From: Thermoanaerobacter pseudethanolicus ATCC 33223 | Lineage (GTDB): Bacteria; Bacillota; Thermoanaerobacteria; Thermoanaerobacterales; Thermoanaerobacteraceae | NCBI RefSeq assembly: GCF_000019085.1 | Contig: NC_010321.1 | Coordinates: forward strand, 2,270,001-2,334,000 | DNA length: 64,000 nucleotides | Direction: 5' to 3' | Part shown: positions 33,177 to 40,868 of the stretch, in pieces | How positions within the stretch are numbered: position 1 is the first letter of the stretch | Layout: each line of letters opens with the position of its first letter | Notes under the pieces: model-generated | What the model was told of the DNA's origin: nothing | Database searches by the model: none | Seen by the model: only the letters and a program-made list of their open reading frames with translations | Made by a program: the position numbers and the translations under genes

Positions 33177-35004
33177 TCGGATTTGTAGAAATGAGCTTCT
33201 TCTCATAATCACTTGCCACCACCTTAATGGCAGTCTTGTTCCTGCCGACTAAAAATAAAGCCTCACCAACCCCACAGGAGGTTAAAAAATCTCTTTCACC
33301 CTGTGAAAGGTGAAACACCTCCTGAACAGAATCTATATCTGTAGCAGCCTGCTTCATTAAAAACACTGCTGCAGAATTTGTAAGCACTGCTTTTCCTTCC
33401 TGTGAATTTGAAAACTCAATAAAGGACTGACTAGCAACAGTAAGGGAGGTGTTTCTTTTTCTTGCCCTTCTCGATAAATTCTCAAGAAAGTAAGCTGTGT
33501 CTTTGTACTTCATAAACATCCACGCCTCATCCACTACAACCCTCTTTTTCTGCTTAACATCCTTCTTAACGAACTTCTCCCATATCCAGTTTGTTATGAC
33601 ATACATTGCATACGTCCTCAAAAACCTATCCCTTATCTCTGATACATCAAAATTAACTAAGTAAGAGTCTTCTAATGAAACATTTGTCTGTCCGTCAAAT
33701 ATACCTAAAGTACCTCCTTTTAAAAAAGGCTTCATAACTGCAGCAATTCTCTCTCCCCTTGGATTTTTCTTTAGCCTTTCTACAAAGCTTGACAGTGTGG
33801 GCATTTCTTTTTTCTTTTTAAAATAAAACTCTTCACTGTCTGCAATATTCTTCTCATATAAAGACTCCGGGCTTTTGTTTATTCCTCTTGCCTCATACTC
33901 ATCTCTTACCGCTTCTTCCACAGCAGCTAATTCTTCTGCTGAAATTTTGTCCTTCATAACTCCTTCCACTATCATCCCGACCAAAGCTTTTATCTCGGCT
34001 ATTTTCTGAACTATGTCCACATACCTTATTTCATTCTCATCTTCCTCTTCTTCCACATCAAAGGGATTAATTATGTTCTCAGTCTCTGTGCTTATCTTAA
34101 CAACGCTTCCTCCCATCTTCTGAACCATGCGGTTGTACTCGCCGTCGGGGTCCACAAAAACCGTTTTTATGCCCAAAAGCGCTCCCCTCATGGACAAAAG
34201 CTTTATGAGAAACGACTTTCCTGCTCCCGATGTAGCAAATATACCTAAGTTGTAGTTTGTCATAAAAGGTGGACCTATGAAGTTGTCAAAAATTACAGGG
34301 CTTCCGGTAAAAAGATTTATTCCAAGCGGTATGCCTTTCTTGTGCGAAAACTCCGGAGATGCAAAAGGAAAAAGTGATGCAGCAGCACCGCTGTTGAAAT
34401 TTCTTGATAAATCCTCACAGTGATTTTCTAAAATCGGCACAAAGCTTTTAAAAGCTTCGCTCTGCCTCAGAAACATTCTTCTTGCTCTTATGCTTTTACC
34501 TGCTAAAACCTCTTCCAGAATTTTTGAGCTTCTTTCAAGCTCTTCTACTGAGTCTGCAGAAACTGAAACAACCGCTGTAACATAATAAAGCTTATCTCTG
34601 TTCATCTGTATGCTTTCTCTCAGCCTTTCAAGGTCCTCCACCGCCTTTCTCAAAATTCCCAGCTCATATATGTTTCCTCTCTGGTCGTCCAGCATATACT
34701 GCGACTGGTACTGAGTTATCTTCCTTGTAAGCTGATTTACAGCATCTCTTGCATCTACAGGCGTAAGATGGACTGACACATCCACATTGCCAAGAAGCTT
34801 AATATCCTCCAGCCACCCTACGTAAACGGCCTGAGGGAAATCTGTAAGCACATAAAGCCTGTAAAATTTCTTCCCAACCCTTATATAATCTTTCTCTATC
34901 AAGTATCCGTCAGGTGAGATTACTTCCACTACAGTAGGAACCTTTTCAAAAAGCTCCGGCTCTTCTTTAACAGCTTCTTCTTTATTCTTTTTAAGCTTCA
35001 GCAC
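33169..35004 (-). CDS. VirB4-like T4SS ATPase, C-terminal part of a split protein
   Basis: A 611-residue ATPase of the VirB4/TraC family. Walker A is FATSGAGKSFLIKLLSM (about 250-266), Walker B KKRVVVDEAWMFM (about 495-507), and further motifs RKRNTSLTVASQS and TNSAAVFLMKQ follow. It starts at GTG 35004, 9 nt after a GGGGG stretch, and overlaps the upstream gene by 14 nt. The N-terminal VirB4 domain is carried by that gene, so together they make a protein of about 813 residues, the normal VirB4 size. Confidence 0.9.
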   Translation of the reverse strand: MLKLKKNKEEAVKEEPELFEKVPTVVEVISPDGYLIEKDYIRVGKKFYRLYVLTDFPQAVYVGWLEDIKLLGNVDVSVHLTPVDARDAVNQLTRKITQYQSQYMLDDQRGNIYELGILRKAVEDLERLRESIQMNRDKLYYVTAVVSVSADSVEELERSSKILEEVLAGKSIRARRMFLRQSEAFKSFVPILENHCEDLSRNFNSGAAASLFPFASPEFSHKKGIPLGINLFTGSPVIFDNFIGPPFMTNYNLGIFATSGAGKSFLIKLLSMRGALLGIKTVFVDPDGEYNRMVQKMGGSVVKISTETENIINPFDVEEEEDENEIRYVDIVQKIAEIKALVGMIVEGVMKDKISAEELAAVEEAVRDEYEARGINKSPESLYEKNIADSEEFYFKKKKEMPTLSSFVERLKKNPRGERIAAVMKPFLKGGTLGIFDGQTNVSLEDSYLVNFDVSEIRDRFLRTYAMYVITNWIWEKFVKKDVKQKKRVVVDEAWMFMKYKDTAYFLENLSRRARKRNTSLTVASQSFIEFSNSQEGKAVLTNSAAVFLMKQAATDIDSVQEVFHLSQGERDFLTSCGVGEALFLVGRNKTAIKVVASDYEKKLISTNPNE

Positions 35005-35599
35005 CTAGTTTAACCCCCTTTTTATAAAGCTCAAAGGCTCCAGCTTTAATAAGATTGTTCACTCTTATGTTTCCGTCTCTGTTCAGCACAAAAAACATAA
35101 GCTCCAAAAGCTCATCAGTACCCAAAATTCTCGGCATGAGTCCGCATTTGGCAAGCCCCTCTACAATCATGTGGACTCGCCTCATTATTTCACTTCTCGC
35201 CCTGTCATATCCTCCTGCAGTGTCATCATAAGGAACAACCACATAAGACTCTGTCGTAATAGTTTGCTTTGAAAAATATCCAAGAAACTCTTCTAGCTCT
35301 TTTTCATACTCTCTCATTCCTTCAGGAAGAAACTGAAGCCTTTCTCTAAATTCCTCTATTGATTCAGAAACATCTACAGGCTTAACTATTGTGAAAAACT
35401 GAAGCGGAAAAGACAGAGATAAAAGAAGGCTTATAAAAGCTGCCTCAACCGCCCCCTGCTCTTCTTCTGAAAGAAGAGAAAAATTTACAGGGTCGGCTGT
35501 TACAACCGCCCTGTACCTATTACCTTTTAAAATCAAAAGCCCATCTTTTATATCTTCAATGCTTAAAAAATCTATGCTGCTGTTCTTTTTAAAAAGCAC
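34991..35599 (-). CDS. VirB4 N-terminal domain protein (split VirB4)
   Basis: A 202-residue protein that resembles the N-terminal domain of VirB4/TraC-type ATPases: DFLSIEDIKDGLLILKGNRYRAVV at the start, a strand-rich middle and a helical segment with RSEIMRRVHMIVEGLAKCGL. It starts at GTG 35599 behind GGAGGTGG. It ends inside the following ATPase gene in another frame (14-nt overlap). The split could be a fixed two-protein form or an ancestral frameshift. The good ribosome binding site of the second gene favours the former. Confidence 0.75.
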   Translation of the reverse strand: MLFKKNSSIDFLSIEDIKDGLLILKGNRYRAVVTADPVNFSLLSEEEQGAVEAAFISLLLSLSFPLQFFTIVKPVDVSESIEEFRERLQFLPEGMREYEKELEEFLGYFSKQTITTESYVVVPYDDTAGGYDRARSEIMRRVHMIVEGLAKCGLMPRILGTDELLELMFFVLNRDGNIRVNNLIKAGAFELYKKGVKLGAEA

Positions 35600-35892
35600 T
35601 GCTTTCCACCTCCAATAAAAAGGTACTCCTTTGGAGAAACCAAAAACTTTAGGTACATCACAATATACTTATCTATTTCTATCTCGTCCTTTTTAAAAAA
35701 AGCCAGAAATGCTCCTGCAGCCGAAAAAGCTGCCCAAACCACTAAAGCAGTAAACAAATCTTTTGAAAAATATTTTGTAAAGAAAACTGCGCCAATTCCT
35801 ACACCAACAATAACAAATATCATCTGCCTAACAGAAAAATTCCCGCCGAATATCTTTTCTTCTCTTTCTAATTGAATAGGCACTTCAAACAT
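35572..35892 (-). CDS. PrgI/VirB3-like T4SS membrane protein
   Basis: About 106 residues beginning MFEVPIQLEREEKIFGGNFSVRQMIF, the usual opening of PrgI-family proteins. Two hydrophobic helices follow (about 28-44 and 50-68), then FKKDEIEIDKYIVMYLKFLVSPKEY. PrgI proteins take the VirB3 place in Gram-positive T4SS and work next to VirB4, whose first half starts 28 nt before the end of this gene. The ATG at 35892 is chosen over upstream GTG codons because it starts the conserved sequence. Confidence 0.88.
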   Translation of the reverse strand: MFEVPIQLEREEKIFGGNFSVRQMIFVIVGVGIGAVFFTKYFSKDLFTALVVWAAFSAAGAFLAFFKKDEIEIDKYIVMYLKFLVSPKEYLFIGGGKQCFLKRTAA

Positions 35893-35914
35893 TCTCACAC
35901 AAATCACATCCCTA

Positions 35915-36169
35915 TTACGGCTTAAAGCCGAGGATTACACCGGCGAAAAATTTTGCACCAACTACCACTATTCCTCCAAGTATAGACCAGAAAAGTCCCA
36001 TCATAGCTTCTGTTCTTCTTCCGGGGTTGTGGCCTGTAGTATAAAATCTGTACCCGTTTACTGCGATAAAAATCACAGCAACAACAATACCTACATCCAT
36101 CACAAAGTTTGCAATTTTCCACAAAAATGAGGTTATCTGAGCCTCACCAACAGGCGTAATGCCGTTCAT
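35915..36169 (-). CDS. TrbC/VirB2-like pilin or small T4SS membrane protein
   Basis: An 84-residue protein with two hydrophobic helices (about 18-42 and 62-80) joined by a short polar loop (RFYTTGHNPGRRTEA), the VirB2/TrbC pilin topology. There is no obvious cleavable signal peptide. GAGGAGGT precedes the ATG. It directly precedes the PrgI/VirB3-like gene, reproducing the virB2-virB3-virB4 order. It probably forms part of the channel or surface structure. Confidence 0.78.
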   Translation of the reverse strand: MNGITPVGEAQITSFLWKIANFVMDVGIVVAVIFIAVNGYRFYTTGHNPGRRTEAMMGLFWSILGGIVVVGAKFFAGVILGFKP

Positions 36170-36498
36170 AAACCTACCTCCTCATCATTAAAAAATCTCA
36201 CTTTAATTCCTTCATTCTCTGCTGTTTTTACTTCCAATCTGCAGCCTTCACTGCTCTGCCAGTTACCAAACACCCACACCTCGTCGCACCGCTTTAGAAC
36301 ATCAGTACACAGCTTTAAAACTTCCCTTCTATCCTCCTCCTTTCTGTCATCATAAAATTCGCCAAATGCATGAACAGGAGAAAATGGCACTACTTCTTTA
36401 AAGTTGTTCTTTATGAACCTAAAAATTTTGTAAAACTTAACCTTATTTGCTGAAGGATTAGCGCTGTAAGGATGACAAATATACACAAACTTACTCAA
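36166..36498 (-). CDS. DUF4406/nucleoside deoxyribosyltransferase-like protein
   Basis: A 110-residue soluble protein with a Rossmann-like start (VYICHPYSANPSANKVKFYKI) and FSPVHAFGEFYDD. CDEVWVFGNWQSSEGCRLEVKTAE resembles the active region of nucleoside 2-deoxyribosyltransferase-like and DUF4406 proteins often seen in phages. It starts at TTG, 7 nt after AGGAGG, and overlaps the VirB2-like gene by 4 nt. Why such a gene sits in a secretion operon is unclear. A nucleotide-related role is inferred from fold pattern only. Confidence 0.65.
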   Translation of the reverse strand: MSKFVYICHPYSANPSANKVKFYKIFRFIKNNFKEVVPFSPVHAFGEFYDDRKEEDRREVLKLCTDVLKRCDEVWVFGNWQSSEGCRLEVKTAENEGIKVRFFNDEEVGL

Positions 36499-36602
36499 TT
36501 TTGCACCTCCTTTAATATGCTTAAAATAAGTCCAATTAAAGCTCCCAAAACTATGCCAAAGAAAATACCGGCTGCTAGGCCGGCAGTGTAAAGCATATTC
36601 AA
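36495..36602 (-). CDS. Tiny single-helix membrane protein, first gene of the operon
   Basis: A 35-residue peptide, MNMLYTAGLAAGIFFGIVLG at its start, consisting of one Gly/Ala-rich membrane helix and a short basic/polar end. A TTG start at 36602 has GGAG 8 nt upstream. An ATG two codons later or at 36620 is also possible. Its stop overlaps the start of the next gene by 3 nt, which supports it as a real first cistron. Function unknown. Confidence 0.5.
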   Translation of the reverse strand: MNMLYTAGLAAGIFFGIVLGALIGLILSILKEVQN

Positions 36603-36640
36603 GTTTTCATCTCCTTCCATAAAAACACTCAATAAAATAG

Positions 36641-36672
36641 AAAAAACCGGGCTTATTAAACGCCCAGTTTTT
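36641..36672 (-). terminator. Terminator of the coiled-coil gene
   Basis: On the minus strand AAAAACTGGGC and GCCCGGTTTTTT pair around a loop that contains the stop codon of the coiled-coil gene. It separates that gene from the T4SS operon, whose own promoter must therefore lie near 36605-36640. Confidence 0.75.
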
Positions 36673-37090
36673 TGCTTAGCTCTTTTATGCGGTTATCGTG
36701 ATATACTGTCTTAACTGTTAGATTATTTACATCCAGCTGAAGCATGTCAATTTTTCCACTTATCTCATCAAGTTTTTCATGCAAAAGCTGTCTGTCATCG
36801 AATAATGCCCTTACTTTATCACTAATTTCGGTATCCATCTTAGTGCCTAACTTCTTTACATCGTCTTTTACTTCGTTTACTTCGCTTTTTAATCCGTGGA
36901 TTTCTTCTTCTACCACTTTTAGTTTTTCTTCTACAATGCCAATTCTCTTTTCTACTACAGTCATTCTCTCTTCTATGGTACCTATTCGTCCTTCTACAGC
37001 ACCTATTCTTTCTTCTACCACATCAAATCTGACATTAAAGTCATTATAAATTTTCTCTAAAAGTCCTAGAATTTTATCTTCATTATTCAT
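36656..37090 (-). CDS. Coiled-coil protein
   Basis: A 144-residue protein made almost entirely of heptad repeats (IGAVEGRIGTIEERMTVVEK and similar, about 25-130), predicted to form a long coiled coil. It has no membrane segment. GGTGGAGGA lies 7 nt before the ATG at 37090. It resembles the many short coiled-coil proteins found beside mobile-element genes, but I cannot assign a function. It is transcribed separately from the T4SS operon below it. Confidence 0.7.
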   Translation of the reverse strand: MNNEDKILGLLEKIYNDFNVRFDVVEERIGAVEGRIGTIEERMTVVEKRIGIVEEKLKVVEEEIHGLKSEVNEVKDDVKKLGTKMDTEISDKVRALFDDRQLLHEKLDEISGKIDMLQLDVNNLTVKTVYHDNRIKELSKKLGV

Positions 37091-37206
37091 AAATAATTCC
37101 TCCACCTGCTTTACATGGTTTTTAGATACGTTTTAACCATTAAAGTTTTATATTCTTGCTAACAGTTTTTATACACACTTTACTCGTTTTTTATGCTCTT
37201 GCTTTT

Positions 37207-37235
37207 ATTTTATGATATTTTTAAAGGCAATTCAA
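37207..37235 (-). promoter_or_regulatory. Promoter of the coiled-coil gene
   Basis: On the minus strand TTGAAT, a 17-nt spacer and TAAAAT lie about 115 nt upstream of the coiled-coil gene. The 37091-37342 gap between divergent genes shows nothing else I can name. Confidence 0.55.
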
Positions 37236-37342
37236 GGTTTGATTTAACAATTTTTGCATGATATTTTTGCTACTTTAATTCTCTAAGATATATACCGAAA
37301 ACACATATATGACAAAAAGTTACGTAAAGGAGGAACTACCAC

Positions 37343-38008
37343 ATGAAAGATTTGTGTACCCTTTTTAATCCGTTTCATCCATTCGAGCCAAAATACACCT
37401 ATTTCTCAACCCGCAGAAGAAAGCTATATGTTTTTACATTATTCTTACTCTTTGGAATAGAAATTGCCATTTTTATTTTAGGAGTTATAATTTTGGGCGG
37501 TATTTTGCACTCAGTCTTAAGTAATAAAATAATGATTACAATTGTAGTTTTTCTTTTAATACTTTTATTTGTTGCCATTCACAGACTCGAGAATTTTTCT
37601 AACTATTTAAAGGAACAAGATAAAAGAGAAATAAGGAAAAATCTAAAACGTAAAATTAAGAAGATAAAAACAGGTAAATTAAAAAATAATGATGTAATAC
37701 ATTTTCTCATAATGCTAAGAGAAGAAAATAAAATAGTAAAAGAGACATTGGAAAACAGCAAAGAACCCACTCTTACAATGAATCTTGTAAATACCTCATT
37801 AGGGGGTATAGTAGGATACTACCTAGCTGATATTAAAAGTTATGAAGAAGCAAGGATTTCACCACTGATCTTCCTGCTTATTATATTTGCGATTTTGTAC
37901 TCATATTTTATTTTAGATATTAATAAAGCGTCAAGATTGTATTTAATTGAACTATATAACTACCAAATCAGTTATGCTAATCGATTAATTAAAAGGTATT
38001 GGAAATAA
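37343..38008 (+). CDS. Hypothetical membrane protein
   Basis: A 221-residue protein, one of the few plus-strand genes. Two membrane helices lie near 30-75, a charged Lys-rich stretch at about 85-125, and two more hydrophobic segments at about 150-190. AAAGGAGG lies upstream of the ATG. I do not recognise the family. It converges on the gene at 37985-38533, overlapping its end by 24 nt. Its place in the accessory region suggests cargo. Confidence 0.6.
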   Translation: MKDLCTLFNPFHPFEPKYTYFSTRRRKLYVFTLFLLFGIEIAIFILGVIILGGILHSVLSNKIMITIVVFLLILLFVAIHRLENFSNYLKEQDKREIRKNLKRKIKKIKTGKLKNNDVIHFLIMLREENKIVKETLENSKEPTLTMNLVNTSLGGIVGYYLADIKSYEEARISPLIFLLIIFAILYSYFILDINKASRLYLIELYNYQISYANRLIKRYWK

Positions 38009-38533
38009 ATTGTGTCTTAATATTACTTCGTTTTTATTTGTTTCTATTTTTACTTTAAAAATTTTTTCTATATATTGTGTAGCTAAAAAAATTTCGTCAT
38101 CTCTTATTAATAAGGCACCGCCGAGGTGTATTTCCTCTTTAGCTGTTACAGCTATTTTCTTCTTTAAATCTAAACAGATATCATTATTTTTCTCAATTTT
38201 TATTCTTATCTTATCTTTTTCTTTTACAATATTTTCTTTTTTGATTCCGCTTGCCAATATTACAGCTTCAAGTGGTAAATAAATTTTTGAATCATAAATA
38301 AAAGGCGTTTCTTTGAGGTACACCCTTTTTGTAGATTGGCCTAAAATAAAATTTTCATTGCTGATAGGCCTTATTCCTATATCTGCAACATTAGAGTTAA
38401 GATAAAAGTAGCTTGGTGTAGGAGTAGTAAAAAAATACAACGTCCATATAACAAACAATAGAAAAGTAAGTGGAGCAACTATTATAGCAATAGGATCTGT
38501 AATATTAACATGCAATTTTTTTGCTTTTTTCAT
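37985..38533 (-). CDS. Membrane-anchored stalk-domain-like protein
   Basis: A 182-residue protein with one N-terminal membrane helix (about 13-36) and an outer domain. The segment YLKETPFIYDSKIYLPLEAVILASGIKKENIV and the later GGALLIRDDEIFLATQYIEKIF resemble copper-amine-oxidase N-terminal (stalk) domains, common on Clostridia surfaces. No catalytic residues are recognised. Overlap of its 3' end with the convergent neighbour is unusual but small. Confidence 0.6.
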   Translation of the reverse strand: MKKAKKLHVNITDPIAIIVAPLTFLLFVIWTLYFFTTPTPSYFYLNSNVADIGIRPISNENFILGQSTKRVYLKETPFIYDSKIYLPLEAVILASGIKKENIVKEKDKIRIKIEKNNDICLDLKKKIAVTAKEEIHLGGALLIRDDEIFLATQYIEKIFKVKIETNKNEVILRHNLFPIPFN

Positions 38534-38587
38534 ATGTTCACCTCTTTTTACTTTACTTGTAACGTCAAATTAAAGGGGAGATAAAGA

Positions 38588-38929
38588 TTAAAAAAATCTC
38601 ATAATAAGGAAAATAACAAAAGGTACTATAAAATACAAACCGGAAAATACTAAAAAATCTGTAACATTAACTATTTCAATCTCTTTTAAAGTAATTTTGT
38701 GCACTAGATAAGAAAATAGTTCCGATACAGGTTCAATTGTAAAAATTCCAATAAGGGAAATAGTTATATATGCAATGAATAAAAATCCCGTACCTTTTAT
38801 AAAAGATAAATTTGAAATTATCACCTTGTAATCAACAAGAATAAACATTACATGAGATAAAGTAAAAAGTCCAACTGAAACTAAAGCTATCATAAAGTCC
38901 CATATAGAATTACTAATTCTATTTAACAT
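38588..38929 (-). CDS. Hypothetical membrane protein
   Basis: A 113-residue protein with three hydrophobic segments (about 8-33, 43-66 and 92-113), connected by short polar loops. AGGAGG precedes the ATG. I do not recognise the family. It lies 55 nt upstream of the stalk-domain-like gene on the same strand and may form a small membrane operon with it. Confidence 0.6.
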   Translation of the reverse strand: MLNRISNSIWDFMIALVSVGLFTLSHVMFILVDYKVIISNLSFIKGTGFLFIAYITISLIGIFTIEPVSELFSYLVHKITLKEIEIVNVTDFLVFSGLYFIVPFVIFLIMRFF

Positions 38930-38973
38930 TTTATTGTCCTCCTAAATCTGCAAATTTTTAATATTACAGTGCA

Positions 38974-39414
38974 CTATACTCTAAACTGCTTCAAGATATT
39001 TTTATGAACATACACTGACCCAGGGAGATCCGCCGGCCTTTTGCCAGCACTTTCGTTGAAGATAAGACGTTCCTTCTTTTTATTATAATCGTAATGAATT
39101 ATACACAATTTTATAAGAACATCATTGCTGAGCTTGCCTTTTCTTGAAAGTGCTGCTGCAGCCTGTTCGTGGTCTCTTATTACTAGCTCGTATTCCTCAT
39201 CGTACTGCTCCCTTTTCTGCTTTTTATACTCATTTCTCCATTGTCTGGCCTTTTCTTGATTTTCTTTTTTTCTCTGTTCTTTTTCTTTATGGTATTCTGG
39301 GAACTGCTTTAACATTTTAGTAACAGCCGGTTGTGAAACACCAAGTTTTTTAGCTATTTCTATTATCTTATACCCTTGAAGGTATAACTCTATGGCTTTA
39401 CTTTTTCTATCCAC
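38974..39414 (-). CDS. Helix-turn-helix DNA-binding protein
   Basis: About 146 residues starting at GTG 39414, 7 nt after GAGGGG. The first 45 residues form a Hin/terminase-small-subunit-like helix-turn-helix (RKSKAIELYLQGYKIIEIAKKLGVSQPAVTKMLKQFP). A long, highly charged helical stretch (KEKEQRKKENQEKARQWRNEYK) and a helical C-terminus follow. An upstream reading to 39459 lacks a ribosome binding site. It probably regulates, or processes DNA of, the integrated element. Target unknown. Confidence 0.65.
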   Translation of the reverse strand: MDRKSKAIELYLQGYKIIEIAKKLGVSQPAVTKMLKQFPEYHKEKEQRKKENQEKARQWRNEYKKQKREQYDEEYELVIRDHEQAAAALSRKGKLSNDVLIKLCIIHYDYNKKKERLIFNESAGKRPADLPGSVYVHKNILKQFRV

Positions 39415-39473
39415 AATATCACCCCTCAGGTTATATTTTTTGTTCCGCATTTTGGGCATACTACGGCTATATA

Positions 39474-39602
39474 CTATGTTTTTATCATCAATTTCCAGCC
39501 TTCATCGGCTTTTTCTATTCTTATAGGTACTACTTTCATAAGCTCTTCAGCTATTCTAATAAGTAGATCTTTATTTTTCATGGGTTTAAATTCAATCCAC
39601 AT
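39474..39602 (-). CDS. Small hypothetical protein coupled to the excisionase-like gene
   Basis: A 42-residue peptide: MWIEFKPMKNKDLLIRIAEE at the start, then a short basic end. Its ATG overlaps the stop of the excisionase-like gene (TAATG), and GGGAGG lies 9 nt upstream inside that gene. Coupling and a good ribosome binding site support it. No function can be assigned. Confidence 0.5.
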   Translation of the reverse strand: MWIEFKPMKNKDLLIRIAEELMKVVPIRIEKADEGWKLMIKT

Positions 39603-39931
39603 TATTTTCTGCCTCCCATGGCAATTACTTTACCGCTGCCTTTCTCTTCTTCGAATTTCTTCTGCATCCACTCCTCTAAGCCTTTTTTAGGAATTATTAT
39701 TTTCTTGCCGTGTACTTTTAGTGAGGGGAAGTCTTTATGCTTTGCAAGCTCATACATATAGCTTCTGCTTACACCCAGCACTTTTGCTGCTTCATCTATT
39801 GTATAAGCATCAAGTAAGGATAAGGGTTTTTGCTCTTCTTTATCTTTTTCTACAGTACTGAGCGCCTGAATGATTTGATTTATAACGTCCGTAATGTCAA
39901 CTTCAAATTTTATGGTTATTCTGTTATCCAT
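39602..39931 (-). CDS. xis: Excisionase-like helix-turn-helix protein
   Basis: A 109-residue protein whose C-terminal half is a MerR/excisionase-type winged helix: AYTIDEAAKVLGVSRSYMYELAKHKDFPSLKVHGKKIIIPKKGLEEWM, the usual DNA-binding excisionase domain. The N-terminal half is helical and may dimerise. AAGGAGGGT precedes the ATG. With the integrase at 42043 and the repressors it forms the recombination module, in the place Xis occupies in ICEBs1-like elements. Confidence 0.75.
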   Translation of the reverse strand: MDNRITIKFEVDITDVINQIIQALSTVEKDKEEQKPLSLLDAYTIDEAAKVLGVSRSYMYELAKHKDFPSLKVHGKKIIIPKKGLEEWMQKKFEEEKGSGKVIAMGGRK

Positions 39932-40073
39932 GATTCTTTACCCTCCTTATGAAAATTAATATTGTGGTAGTTTTTACAATTACTATTTTCATGGGATTAC
40001 TTCCTTTTATTAAACTTTTAATTGCCAAAAGTTTGTTTTATAATAATTTTAGGGTAATAATCCATATCTTGGA

Positions 40074-40298
40074 CTAAAATGATTTGTTTTTTGCTCGCAA
40101 AGTGTGATTAATATCTCCAAAAAAAATTTTTTCTACAGGGACATTAAAAAATTTTGCAATTTTTTTAGCTCTACTTAAAGATGGCACCCTTTGGCCTGTT
40201 TCGTACATTGCGATAGAACTTTTACTTATTCCTAATAATTTGGATAACTGCTCTTGTGTTAATCTTCTGCTTTTTCTTAATTCAGCTAAAGAAAACAT
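40074..40298 (-). CDS. Cro-like XRE family regulator
   Basis: A 74-residue protein consisting of a single XRE helix-turn-helix (LRKSRRLTQEQLSKLLGISKSSIAMYETGQRVPSLSRAKKIAKFF) plus a short basic tail. It is divergent from the CI-like repressor gene and shares with it the operator array at 40314-40431. This lysogeny-switch-like layout suggests it opposes that repressor and turns on the leftward genes. Confidence 0.85.
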   Translation of the reverse strand: MFSLAELRKSRRLTQEQLSKLLGISKSSIAMYETGQRVPSLSRAKKIAKFFNVPVEKIFFGDINHTLRAKNKSF

Positions 40299-40313
40299 TG
40301 TTGAGTCCTCCGC

Positions 40314-40431
40314 TTACAATATGTGATATATTCTGATTTTATTTTATCACATTCTGTGAATTTGTCAACAGTTTTTAAAAATATTTTTCACTTTTCGTGA
40401 TAAATATTGTGCAAATTCACTCCTTGTGATA
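40314..40431. promoter_or_regulatory. Operator array between the divergent repressor genes
   Basis: Three imperfect palindromes share TTCAC-N5-GTGATA: TATCAC-ATTCT-GTGAAT at 40345-40361, TTCAC-TTTTC-GTGATA at 40387-40402 and TTCAC-TCCTT-GTGATA at 40416-40431. A degenerate fourth (TTAC-AATAT-GTGATA) lies at 40314-40328. They fill the gap between the two XRE regulator genes and are the probable binding sites of one or both. Confidence 0.75.
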
Positions 40432-40473
40432 TTTTAAAAACAACACAAATAACAACGATTAGGAAGTGATTCA

Positions 40474-40863
40474 ATGTTAAAAGATAGATTGAAAACACTT
40501 AGAAATGAAAAAAACTTGACGCAACGTGAGCTTGCTAGGTTACTAAACCTTTCACCCAGTACTATAGCCATGTATGAAACTGGGCAACGTTTTCCTGACC
40601 CAGAAACTCTCAAGAAGATAGCAGATTTTTTTAACGTTTCTATTGATTATCTTCTGGGTAGAACAGATATTCGCTCTCCAGTTGACGAGATTACTGAGGC
40701 TGTTTCTGATGACCCAGAGTTGTTTGAGTTTTGGAACACATTAAAAGAACGGGAGGATTTAAAGCTTTTATTCAAGCAAACAAAAAAACTGTCTCCTAAA
40801 GACATAAAGCAAATAATTCGAATAATAAAAGCAATAGAAGATGAAGAAGATAAGGGGGAATGA
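40474..40863 (+). CDS. CI/ImmR-like XRE repressor
   Basis: A 129-residue repressor with an N-terminal XRE helix-turn-helix (LRNEKNLTQRELARLLNLSPSTIAMYETGQRFPDPETLKKIADFFNV, about 6-55). DYLLGR and an acidic helical C-terminal region follow. It is followed within 5 nt by an ImmA-like metallopeptidase gene, the ImmR-ImmA arrangement of ICEBs1 and related phages. There the protease cleaves the repressor when the element is induced. The ATG is preceded by AGGAAGTG. Confidence 0.88.
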   Translation: MLKDRLKTLRNEKNLTQRELARLLNLSPSTIAMYETGQRFPDPETLKKIADFFNVSIDYLLGRTDIRSPVDEITEAVSDDPELFEFWNTLKEREDLKLLFKQTKKLSPKDIKQIIRIIKAIEDEEDKGE

Positions 40864-40868
40864 TTTAA

